From the NCBI GenBank assembly GCA_024195265.1, contig JAJLRJ010000013.1, positions 6,409,762 to 6,473,761 on the forward strand: DNA of 64,000 nucleotides, written 5' to 3'. Both the position numbers and the translations under genes were made by a program. Numbering within the stretch: the stretch's first letter is position 1; each line of letters begins with the position of its first letter. The notes beneath the pieces are model-generated. The model had not been told where the DNA came from. It searched no databases and saw only the letters and a list, made by a program, of their open reading frames with translations. Shown one piece after another: positions 41,244-53,700 of this stretch. This stretch comes from Dendrophyllia cribrosa (Eukaryota; Cnidaria; Anthozoa; Scleractinia; Dendrophylliidae).

Positions 41244-41394
41244 AACCCCCCGTGCAAACAAGTTCCGACCGATTTCAAAATGGACCTTGGTCCAGTCCAG
41301 TTTTATATATTTTGTTTTCAGATTTGCACGCAACATACTCAAATCGTAGTTTTTTTGGCTGAATTTCTGAAATTTATTCTGACATCACAGTATA

Positions 41395-41778
41395 ATGAAT
41401 TCAACGGCATCATCCCCGGACGATGCAAAATACCGGAAAAGCTCGATCGCGCGATCGTTCTCCAGTGAACTGGGAACTGTTGACGAAGAAAACTGTATGC
41501 GTACAAGCACGGAACAGGACCTTTCCGACATGAACGCGAATTCTGTGTTCGCGCCTTTGCTTCCAGAGCAGCCTACTTGCTCAGAAAACAGTTCAGCAGA
41601 TTCATATTTATCAGGGGAACCAATGGAACGAATTCAGACTGCCCCGTGTCCTCGAGAAGTTATGAAAACAAAGATTAGATACCACTACATGAATCCATTT
41701 CAGAAGTATCGAGCCAGGCGAAGAAAACCATGGAAGTTGGTTGTTCAGATTGTAAAAATTGTCCTTATTACCCTTCAG
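41395..41778 (+). CDS. MCOLN: Mucolipin exon 1 (start, N-tail and S1 start)
   Basis: Residues 1-128. The ATG at 41395 opens an acidic, Ser-rich tail. It is followed by KIRYHYMNPFQKYRARRRKP and WKLVVQIVKIVLITLQ, aligning with human [20 protein letters not shown] and LMLQVVKILVVTVQ. The basic residues correspond to the PI(3,5)P2-binding cluster. Donor GTGAGG, phase 0. The tail has APLLPEQ, but no acidic residue four places before its leucine pair. Confidence 0.96.
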
Positions 41779-44700
41779 GTGAGGACTAACTTTTTTGTAT
41801 TTATTCTAAATGTACGAATTATCGAAATTTAAGTGTAAAAAGTTCATTGAACCTTTAAAATCCAAGTCCAAAATCTATAGTGTTTGGCGTTCAAACAACG
41901 TATTTGTCAATTTCATTCACTGACGAACTCAACAAACTTAAGCTTACTATCTATGGTGTATTTAGTAAAGGTTGTGGTTCAAATTTTTCTTTGGTTTACA
42001 TTTGTAAAATTTCCAGACCAGTTTAGTTTTTATCTCCCTTTGTCTCAAATACAATACCATAATCTCTGACAAAGGACAACAAAACTCAAACTGGTTTTAA
42101 AATTTGAACCACAACATAAAAAAAATTAAACCATGCATTTTCATGTAAAGGTGAACATAAACTTTATGACACAAATCACCTACATCTCTGTATATATTAA
42201 AAAATTTTTCCAGCTATGACATGCAAATGCTTCCAGTGATTGAGTTATGTAATGATGCACACAGCTGTCAACAACAACAACAACAAACAAAAACTTTATT
42301 TATGAAGGTACATGTGTACAGTCGCCAATATGCATTGAACACAACTAAATCATGGGACAGTTAGTAATAGTAATAATTGGACTAATTATATACAACTTTG
42401 CGCCACATTGTCCGATCTCCACCCAGGTGTATAAATAAGTATTCAGGTGACAAATGTTGGGGGGTAACCTTGCAAGGAACTAGCATCCCATCCAGGGGGG
42501 AGTAGTAATACTCTCAGTCACTTTATGCTTCAGAAGCCGGGTTAAGCTCCTGCAGTTGTAAGCCATTGGGCTTGTGAAGACTTACCTACAAGTCAGGGAG
42601 TATTCTGTGAAGTAATCTCAAATTGGGCAAGCATGTAGCACAAGAACAATGTAAAATAGCAAGCATGATTCTGAACCTCAGAATTGTACATGTATGACAC
42701 AGAACCAATAATCGCATTAATAACAATATTAAATTTAAGATTATTTAAAAGGTCTGTCAGCACTGATATTTTCAGGGATATTTTCTAGGCTGGTAATTCA
42801 CACTAGTGATTGTAAGCTCATTATGATTTCCCAAGAACATAAAGCTCCTTATTTTTCTGTCTCTGTTACTCTACTCCCAGTCAATTCAAGAGTTCCCTTT
42901 GTTATACATTCAGTTGACCTTCTGCAAGCAATCATGCAAAATGCAAGGCCAAGGTGTTTGCTTACAGGAGGTTACACAACTGGGGTCTTAACTTTGAATT
43001 ATTTGAACCTGTAGTAATTTCAATGTACAGTACTCACAAAAGGTTACGACTATGGTAGTTTGAATGGAAGAAATATTGGGTATTTTGAAAAAAAGTTGAC
43101 GCTGAGGCGAGGTGATTATTACGAGACACAGTGGAGGTTCTACTGCATGATAAATTATCATTATTTTTGCATTGCAGATTTGCTTATTTGGATTTGATCG
43201 ATTCTCTTTGGTGACGTTCCTAGAAAATAATCGTCACACTCTGAGACACTTGTTTCTAAAAGATTATCAAAGTGAAGCCGCAGTGGTTGATGTGTACACG
43301 AGGGACGATTTGTATGATTATCTGCATTATGCTCATGAGCAGGTAAAATTTTCTTTAATAATCAGGGCAAAAAACTTCCACTCATCCGCTCGTCTGAGAC
43401 AAGCACTTCTTAATCTCGGACGAGTGGATAATTTCCAAAAGCACTTGTCCAACAGGACGAGTACAATTTACCAGGAGAAATTTGTCTCGTTTTTCACTGA
43501 GTTCTAAGCTTCCCAAGCATCTCTGGATTTCGTAAACTGACCTGGTTTCCGAGAATTTCTGGTTCTTTTTACTCATAAACTTACCCGTTTTCCAACCGAG
43601 CAAATTTCTTGAGCGCGTTTTTATTTAGCCTGGTTACTAAGGATAACCAAGATGGCCGCTTATTTACAGACTCTTATCTTTGGCTTTGAATTCGTTCGTC
43701 TTCCGTGTTCCTTCATTGGTAAAAGCTTCAGAATGTCCAACAAAGACGGGGAGCACTGTTTCAACACAGGTATTTTGGCAATTTGAGGATAAATTTTTAA
43801 AACACAACACTCACGTTTATGCGTTACGAGAATACGTGTTTCATGCGGATCCTTATTCTTCAATTTGATTTTTGGTCTCGGAGGCACTCTGGCAGCTCTG
43901 TTAGAGAAAAAAGACTCACTTTTCTACACCATCTAATTAAAGTTTAAGAATTATGTTTGCTCCACGTTGTACACCTCAAATAAATAAAACATTCAATTTC
44001 AAGGCTCAAAATGTCTGGTCAACTTATCACCGGAAAGTATAATCTATTGCAGATGCTCCTGCATATAAGCCGCACCCCTAATTTTGGGCAAATGTGGCTT
44101 ATACGCCAGTTTTTACGGTACATTGTAAATTTGTATGACCGCTACATTTTTTTTTTAATTTATTCATTCTTTGGACGAGTGAATTTCACTTTTGGACAAC
44201 CAAAATTTGAGTGGCACTATTTATATTGACTGAGTGGATGGGCCAGATAGGAAAATATTCGGCTCAAGGTCATAGCTTACTGACAGAGCACAGCGAGGTC
44301 TGTGCACCATGACTGATCATGAGAGCCAAATATTTTCACATCTGGCCTGACCTCACTTAGTCAAAAGGTATTTTATCATATGACCAATTCTTTTGAAACA
44401 ATAGCTATAACTTTCTTTTGGTATACAAGTTATTAGGGTTTAAGTATGTTAAAAATATCTAAGTCTAAGTATCATTCTGTAAGTATTGTTTTGTAATTAG
44501 CGTAAGTATCGTATTGTAAGTAGTGTAAGTACCGTACTGTAAGAAGTATATGTATTGATTTGTAAGTAGTGTAAGCTTTGTATTGTGAAATAAAATAAAT
44601 GTTATTTTGCAAAAAAAAAAAAAAAAAAAAAAAATATGACCAATTTGGAGACAAATTTGTTTCAATTTTTAACACGCAGGGCTGTTCACTTTTGCAGTGG

Positions 44701-47700
44701 GCTATACGGCTTTTTCTGGCTCTGCCCACGCAAATGTGTATGGCCCTCATATGGAAGTTTCAGCAATGGTTTTGCAAAGAAAAGGCTCACAGGGCCATAC
44801 GGGTCACATGATAAAGTGTGTTGTCATTTGTCTTGGGTTATACACAGTTACCACAGGAATATGAACTTTCATTTGAACCTTCTAAAACTCATTTTAAAAT
44901 AATTCACGATGGGAACACAAAGGAAATCACTACCATGAAGGAGGTTTGGATACCCGGTCTTAATACTTAGATTTTGACCATTTTATTCCTTCATTTTTTC
45001 CGCATTTAATGATCAGTTTGAGAAGCAATATCAAACACTCAAAAGAGTGTTTTAACAATCAGGTATCCAAACTCATCAAAGTGTTTGGATATCCTAATAA
45101 ACCTGCACTTTTCCTTGCGTTTGATATACATTATAAACTATTAGACGTACTGCATATCACATTTGCTTACTAGTAGAGTAGTGTAGTGTCAAAAGTACAG
45201 CTGTAGTTTTGTGATTGCTTTGGTATCATCCTTTTTATCAATATGTTGACAGTATTATCAAATCAAGACTGTCCCCCTTGGTACGTATGACTACACTGCA
45301 CATGTGAATGACTCTGAGCCGCCACCAGTGGAGTTGTGTTACAGTTACTTTGCTACAGAAGGGACAGGAAACAACACTTACATGATTGATTCTTCTCAAG
45401 TGAATGAAGGTATTCAGGGTTCTCACTAAGTTTTAGAGTAGACAGTTGATATATAATAGTAGGCGGCTTGGCAATTGAGTGCTGAAGGCACGCCAATTTC
45501 TAGGGTGGTCTGGGGGTATGCTTCCCAGGAAAATTTGAAAATCTAGAGGCTCAGAATTGCCATTTCATGCATTTTTGGCAAGACATTTTTTATACAGCCC
45601 TCAACTGAGGGATTACCTTCGTTGTGAAAACAAATTGATGAGAAACCTTTCTGTTTATTAGTTTTTCGTACAACTTTCACTGTTCATTCAGGTTTGTTTG
45701 ACACATATTAAGCCTTTTCACTGAAAAGTAGGCGGCTCAAAATTCGAAGTAGCCGGTTTTTTAGCCGGCTGCCGGCACTTAATGTGAACCCTGGGTATTA
45801 ACTAAATCCTGCATCTGGGTGTTAAGGTATAGTCACACACAAGCAGACCACAGGTGGCCCACTTGGCCAGCGTTTAACCCAGTTTCTGCAGCATGAAAAA
45901 ACACGGAGTAATGCTACTCCCCTCTGGATAGGATGCTAGTCCATTGCAGGGTGACCTCTAGCTAGTGTTTCGCACCAGTACCCATTTACATGTAATATAC
46001 AGTACACCTGGGTTGAGAGAAACTTACAATGTGGAGAAAAGTTTCTTGTCTAAGGAGAAAACACAACAGTGGCTGAGAGCAGGCCTTGAACCTGACCCAC
46101 CTTCAGATTTGAAGTGCAATGCACTAATCACTACACCCCCACACATCCTGCTTGTGGGCAGGGGTGGGTTAAAAGGAGAGCTTGGCTGCACTACGGGTGT
46201 TTCCAATGAAATAAAAGTTGCACCATGAGGATCTTTGGTTTAAAAAAATAGCAGCAGGCTACTTTTTAAAAGTGACTGAGAAGCTAAACTTATTTTTATC
46301 CACAATGAATTGTAATCATCTCTCAGCATTGTCATCTTTTACCGCACGCAACTACTAATTAAAATAAACCTCATCCCATCTTCATGAAGCTACAAGGTGT
46401 CAAATAATGGCATTTAATTAGTTATGCAAATTAGTTGAGGGCACATTCAATGTGCCCACAACTACATGTAGTTTGCATAACAGGCTTTGAGCCGCTCAAA
46501 GATCATCATGACACCTACATGTACCTATTGATAAAATCAAAGGGCTCTTAAAAGCTATCTCGTAAATATGAAACAATGTAAGGTCAAGTCCACAGATCGG
46601 TTTTAATTTTTCATACGGAGTTTAAAGTAAAAAAATTGAAGAGTAATAAAAACAGTTTTAAAACGACCAAAACATCTTAGTGTGACATAATATATGCATT
46701 ATGTGAAACAAGACTGTCTAGACAACTGAATGACGTAATACACTGGGGAATTAAAATACAGCAATCATCTTTTAACCCTTTCACTCCCAGAGTCAGTTAT
46801 GGAGACATGTAGTGTAGTTCTAACTTTTGAGTCTGTGGTCAAAATCCTATGGTGTGACCATTCAAATGAAACCTCTCCAGCAGTACTTTTGCATGGTACC
46901 ATTTGTTCTGACTTTTGAGTCTGTTGACGAAATCCTATGGTGTGACCATTCAAATGAAACCTCTTCAGCAGTACTTTTGCATGGTACCATTTGTTCTAAC
47001 TTTTGAGTCTGTGGACGATTATCCTATGATGTGACCATTCAAATGAAACCTCTTTGGCAATACTTTTGCATGGTACCATTTGTTTTTCAATATTTTACAA
47101 TAATTATTTTATTGGGATTTTCCTTGAATTTTGATATTTGGCACTCTTGGGAGTTAAAGGGCTAACACCTATTGTTCACAGTAATACAGGGGAATTTAAA
47201 AAGTGTATTGATGATGGACAAGTGAAAATTTGCATATCTGTTCCCGTATATATAGTATATCTCGCTCAAATGTTTTTTTGCTTCACATATTCACAAGATA
47301 ACAATTTGTCTGACAGGGAAAGGAGCAGCAATGGTCAGAAAGAAATTTAAATTAAATGTAACAAAATTGCAGAACAAGATCTATTTATGTTTACTTAATA
47401 TTTTATATACTGTGTACGTATGTATTTTATTTTGCATAATGTAATTAGAATTCTAAAGCCCTCGTTTGTTTTGTATATTTTCTACAGGTTGCAAGTATTT
47501 ACCACATCCTTTTCACCATGAACACAGTGTTATAAGTAACAAAACATTTAATCTGGGAAGGTACATTGTAAGACTTGTATTTGTTGTAGATGGTGCATAA
47601 TCATGTGGGTGTCCAATTACAGCTATCAAATTACAACTTATTGTAATTGCATAGCAGTAATTAGACACCTACATGATCATTGTATGTTGCATGCGCATAA

Positions 47701-50700
47701 ATAAGGTGCTCTTATATAGGAATTCTGTTAGAAAATATCCCTGAAGATTTCAGAAGAATAAAATCCACAGTCTAAAATTTTTAATCTTAAATTTTGTTAT
47801 TGATGAAATAAAATTAATTTATACAATATTGGACTTTGTGCCATATAATTCAGGAGTAATATAGTGCTCATAATTTCAAATCACTTGTTCATGGGTGGGG
47901 TGGGTCTGATTGATTGTGAAGCGCATTTGAATATGTATATAGAATTTGCGCTATACAAATGCATATTATTATTATTATCATCATGATTTGAAATTACTCG
48001 CCCATTAATTGAAGGGCTCCCAGCAAGAACGTCCTAAGTCTGTTTTTTTGGTAACTTTCACTAAAATTGTATATTTTTAAAGCCTTTAAAAGCACATTTT
48101 TGTCAATCAATGATTTGTTATTGTTAAGGTACTTAAAAAAGATCCAAAATGGGGAAGAAAATTCACATCTTTGAGAAAATGTTTTGGGCCTTAGGACACC
48201 CTGCATGTATCTATCTTTTCAAGATAAAATTTTATTCTGTTCGATTAGATAGAAGATTTGTTGACCTGGTTGAAATCCTTTCAGTCATGTTTACATGTAT
48301 ATGATCCAATCATAATTTTGGCAAGTGAGTCCCTTTTGAGGCCAAAAATCTGAGATTTCAGTGAAAGTTTTCCAACAAAGTACTTAGGACATTCTTGCCA
48401 GGAGCCCTTCAATTATTACAGTGTACTCCCTGAATTGTACTCCACTCAGTCCCGTAATTACTGTAACTAATTGTTAAAGTGCCTATCACCCCTAGAAAGT
48501 TATTTTCAGAATCAACTCTATGTACATCGAATAGTTGAATGGTAAAATACTTCTTGTTTTAAACGTTGTGTTTAATAACGAGTTATAGAGATTTGAATTT
48601 ACAGAATGCTAATTAGATGACGTCAACCCGGGAATTTGCCATTATATCTATGCCAATTTACAATGCACAGTTTACAGCTTGAGGATAATTAATTTGATAA
48701 ACACTGAAAATAAACTGTGGATAGTCAATTGATTCGTAAAAAATATTTCTTGGAGGTGAAAACAAGTAGTTGTATAATAAATGATTCCCGGGTTGACGTC
48801 ATCTAATTAGCATTTTGTAAATTCAAATCTCTATAACTCACTAACACGACGTTCAAAACAAGAAATATTTTACCATTCAACTATTCAATGTACATAGAGT
48901 TGATTCTGAAAATAACTTGCTAGGGGTGATAGGCACTTTAACAAAATAGGACCACTATGTAAATTGTCTTTTTACTTTTCAAAGTACTAAAATCTGGTAA
49001 GGGACGGTTCATTATTAGCGACCTTCAGATTTGACTACGAGTACGAAATCGAGTACGAGTACGACTTTGGAATTTCGAGATAATTGTATCCACCGAACTG
49101 TAACTCCTTCCTGTTGCTGACTAACACGTAAATAAACGTTTGGGATAAGATTGGTGTGATAATTAAGTATTATGAGGCACACGAATTTGGTTTGAAAACT
49201 CGTACTCGTACTCAATCTCGTACTCGTAGTCCAATCTGAAGGTCGCTATTTATGGGGATGACCGGGTCGGGAAAAAAGCTACCGGGCTTTGTAATTTTTT
49301 TCGCCCTAAGTGACGGGTGTTACGTTTTTTTCTCTAACAAAGTGACCTGGTTATGAAAAAGTGCTGAGTTAACTTAAGACCTACCCAAGAAAAGCGACAG
49401 TTCTTTGGAATAACCAAAACGTGGAAAATAATTAACAGTAGTACTCGCGGACGTTCGCATCGAAATCGTAATTTTTTATGCCCGATTCTTTAATATTGCA
49501 TGCTGGAATGTTTGTCACATTTCGGGACATATCACGCAAGCGAAAACCGCAAGATTTCCGTTGTCATGAAACAATGAAGGTTGGAGTTTTCTTTCAAAAT
49601 TTGATATAAATATAGGTTTCAAATTATATCAAGTTAACTTTGCATGAGATTCACATCATAATTTATTGAATTCAGCAAATTTGATCGAATTTGACGCGAA
49701 CTGGTCTTGATTTTGCCATCGAAAATTTCGATTTCAATGTAAATAATAGTTCAATTCATGTGCCGGCGCCGCGCAGTCTGGCAGCATGTTTCATGTTTCC
49801 TTGTGTCAGAAAATGTCTTACATGCTTAAGAAATCAGCTAAAAGCCTACAAAGAAACACAACTACCATCGGATCGAAAATACTCCTTTGCTATTGGCTTA
49901 ACTAAACAAGCCAATGAAAAGATAGAACATTTGATCCTCCCCAAGCGCTCATAAGTCGCTAACATTTTACAACGTCAAATCATTCTACGAGACCTTTCTA
50001 CATGGGAGCAACTGATGAGGTTCACCAAAGAACCGAAACTCGAGTCTTGCTTAAAGAATATCTAAAAGAAACCACTTGCATCTGTAAGAATTACTAAACA
50101 GCTATTATGCTGGAGATTCAAATATTTCAAACCGGATGCAATAACGCGATGCTTGTGACAATGGAGATACTGCCTAGCTCCGAGAAATACATCAACTTAA
50201 GAATAAACTCCGAGGAGCTAACAACAATCGCAAGATGCCACTATTCCAATATAGACCGTTACTATCGCATAAGACTTCGATCTTAGAATCTGCTGGTCGT
50301 GATGAAGAAACACTACATCGCAAGTTATGCCAACCGCAGACTTGCGCTCACATTAAATCACGTACTGAGAAATAAACTGATCCTAAGCAGCGATTAATTC
50401 CTATTAAGCGGCTACTACTGATCTTGCAACTCTTTCAAATTGAGCCAAAGAAACTCTATTGTTACGCCAAAAGCTAGCAAACACTGATGTGACGGCGTAA
50501 CTAAATATTCTAAACGGCTCTGGAAAGCGTAAATTCCTCCTGTCTCCTGTCAGTATCACAGCGAGAACTTTTTTTCCTAAGATCAAAAAAGGACAACATT
50601 TAGAACAACAGGCCTGTTATATCTTTATTTTGATCTGAATGGAAAAACCTCTCAGACACGTACTTGGGGTAGACTTATTCTAAAGCTGGGCTAAAATGCT

Positions 50701-53700
50701 TTTAGCGACGAGCAGGATTTGTGCTAGGCCTGTCACCTTTTATAACAACTTATGCAAATTTACATGTTTTGAGACGCACGTGACATACAGAAGAAGCACA
50801 CTTGTTAGCGTGTAAAAACAGTACTCGTATCAAAGTGATTTGTCGCGTTTGTGAAGAAGAAATATACAGTCCACGACAATTATTTTATTCACATACATCT
50901 TGGCAAGAGCATAATTGAAGGGCTCCCTGCAACAACGTCCTGAGCGTGTTTTTGGTAACTTTCACTAAAATTGTATGTTTTAGGTCTTTGAAAGCACAGT
51001 TTTGTCAAATTAATGATTTATTATTGTTAAGGTACTTAAAACAGCTCCAAAATGGGGAAGAAAATCCACATCTTTGAGAAAATGTTTTGGGCCCCTATGA
51101 CACCCTATGGCTCCCAGGACACCCTATGTATCTTTTCAAAATAAAAAATTATTCTGTTCGAAGATAGAAGATTTGTTGACCTGGATTAAATCCTTTCAGT
51201 CATATGTACATGATCCAGTCATAATTTTGGCAAGTGAGTCCCTTTGGAGGCCAAAAATCCAGGATTTCTGTGAAAATTTTCCAAAAACGCACTGAGGACG
51301 TTATTGCAGGGAGCCCTTCAAATGGACTAACCCTAAGGAGTTTGACAAAGTTCACCTGAAAAAAAGCAGAGTTCTGGCCCTCTAGTGCTTTGACTGTACT
51401 TTCCGGCCCTAGTTACATCCAAAACTGCATAGAACGTAAGATGGAAGAACTCAAAATGACGCCATTATTATAAACAAAACAGACTGGCCGTGAGAATATG
51501 CGACCGCAATACTCCTGACCCGCGCCAACGACCTGAACGGCGGGCTTATCGATCGCGTTCGCCACTTGTGACAACATGGCTGAACAGCGAACAACTCAGT
51601 GGTTGAGCGCTGGTTTAAGCCATGTTTAAGGCCCGCTCGGCGATGGAAGGACATCATGAAGTCCGGAAATCCTTAAGTCTCTAGCACCTCTCAAAGAAAC
51701 GAGTCGTGTTTCTTGTCATACCTCGTGTCTAAAGAGCCATTTAGCGCTCGTGAAAAATGGACCTTGGTGGACAAGGCGAGCCAGCGGGAAAGTCTGCAAT
51801 CATTTCGGATCAGAAAAGGGGCAGCGTTGTGAGTTGTGGCCCATTTGCCATCCCGTGCCGTGGTCGAAACGCCCGATATCCGAAGTGCTTCCAGACTTAT
51901 AATATTTTGCTATAATTTTCGGGCGGGAACTCCATTTCGGATTTGCCATAGAATTTCCCGACATGCTTTGCGACAGTGGCAGAGAGGCCCGCTATGCGTG
52001 TTCGGGCACTTGAAATACAGCTTTGGGTCGCTCGAAGTGAGTTCTTGCTGGCCGGCCGAAATTGGGAAAGGCAAGCAAAGGCTGTGAGCCGGCAGCGGAG
52101 AACCGGGAGCGCTTCCTAGGAAGTCCGCAAAGGAGATGGTGCGAAACTAAGCATGGCTGACCAGTATTGGCGATAAAATGGAGCGATTTTGAGGGAATGA
52201 ACTTTGGTTCAGGATTTTTTTTTTTTTTTTCTTGAACAGGATTTAGCATACAGGCCGAAACTTGGCCATCTGAAGTGAAAAATCAGCATAAAATCGAGAA
52301 ATTTGGGTAAACTTAGGGATTCATTTTCTCGAGCGGAGACACGGAATTATCTTTTTTTGCATACGTTATTTCTCAAAAACGAAATTCTGAACAATGTTTT
52401 GCCATTAGTTTGTAGTTCAAATGCCAAAGAGGAGGCAAATCTAAGCGAGAATAAATAAAAAAAGGCCTTACGTCCGACATGAGACGGTTATGCACCCAGC
52501 CCTTCAAATGTCTAACTCGATCAGTATTCATAACAGTAATCCCAAGCGGCACATAGTACACAAAGACAACACGCTGAAGTGCTTTTTTTAGTTTTATTGA
52601 TGAAAGGAACAACTTTTTTTTTTTTAATTGCTTTATTGGGTACTCTCTTTAACGGCAGTGAAACTAACAACATGCGTTTTTTTCGAGTGAAACGAACAAT
52701 TGGAGTGGTTTAACGGCAGTGAAACTAACAACTTGCGTATTTTTTCGAGTGAAACTAAAAAATTTGAGTGGTTTAAAGGCAGTGAAACTAACAACATGCG
52801 TTTTTTTCGAGTGAAACGAACAATTGGAGTGGTTTAACGGCAGTGAAACTAACAACTTGCGTATTTTTTCGAGTGAAACTAAAAAATTTGAGTGGTTTAA
52901 AGGCAGTGAAACTAACAACGTGCGTTTTTTTCGAGTGAAACAAACAATTTGAGTGGTTTAACGGCAGTGAAACTAACAACTTGCGTTTTTTCGAGTGAAA
53001 CTAAAAAATTTGAGTGGTTTTAAAGGCAGTGAAACTAACAACATGCGTTTTTTTTTCGAGTGAAACGAACAATTTGAGTGGTTTAACGGCAGTGAAACTA
53101 ACAACTTGCGTTTTTTTCGAGTGAAACAAACAACTTGAGTGGTTTAAAAGGAGTGAAACGAACCAACAGTGCTTTACCACACTTGTCTAAACACAAGTCC
53201 GTGGCGAAGAAACGGCAATTTTTGGATAATTTCAGTATTTTGTCAGTCACGCGCTTTCAAATAAAAAGGCTGGATATTTTCAAAATTTGTTCCAGCGATT
53301 TATCTTAAACCTCTCATCCGATGGACTTCAAACTTTGCCAATCTTATTTTCTAGATGAGAGCTAACATTCCACCAAAAATTAGGGTAATCGAAGGAACTC
53401 AATTTTTTTCATACATTTCTTCTAAATTTTATAGGAAATGTATGGAAAAATGGAAAAAAAAATGTTTTTCCGATTTTGCTGATTTTTAATGGACAATTAC
53501 CTCTTATCTGGAAAATAAGTCTGACAAAGTTTAAAGTCCATCGGATGAAGGGTCTCAGAGAAATTGCTGGAACAAATTTGAAAGTGTCCAGCCTTTTATA
53601 TGAAGGGCTCCCTGCAACAACGTCCTGAGTGTGTTTTTGGTAACTTTCACTAAAATTGTATGTTTTAGGTCTTTGAAAGCACAGTTTTGTCAAATTAATG

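Larger units (their letters stand above)
40593..41394. promoter_or_regulatory. Shared head-to-head promoter region of ECM29 and mucolipin
   Basis: There are 802 bp between the two start codons, which point away from each other, so both 5' UTRs and promoters must lie here unless an untranslated first exon is missed. The ECM29 side is CpG-rich (about 40655-40705) and contains TTTCGCGC on the minus strand (40693-40700), the consensus E2F core. No clear TATA box was recognised. ORFs crossing this region resemble nothing known to me. Confidence 0.7.

Noticed and set aside
49691..49954. 87-codon ORF in the 5.6-kb element
   Set aside because: A few cysteines but no recognisable domain; could be chance.
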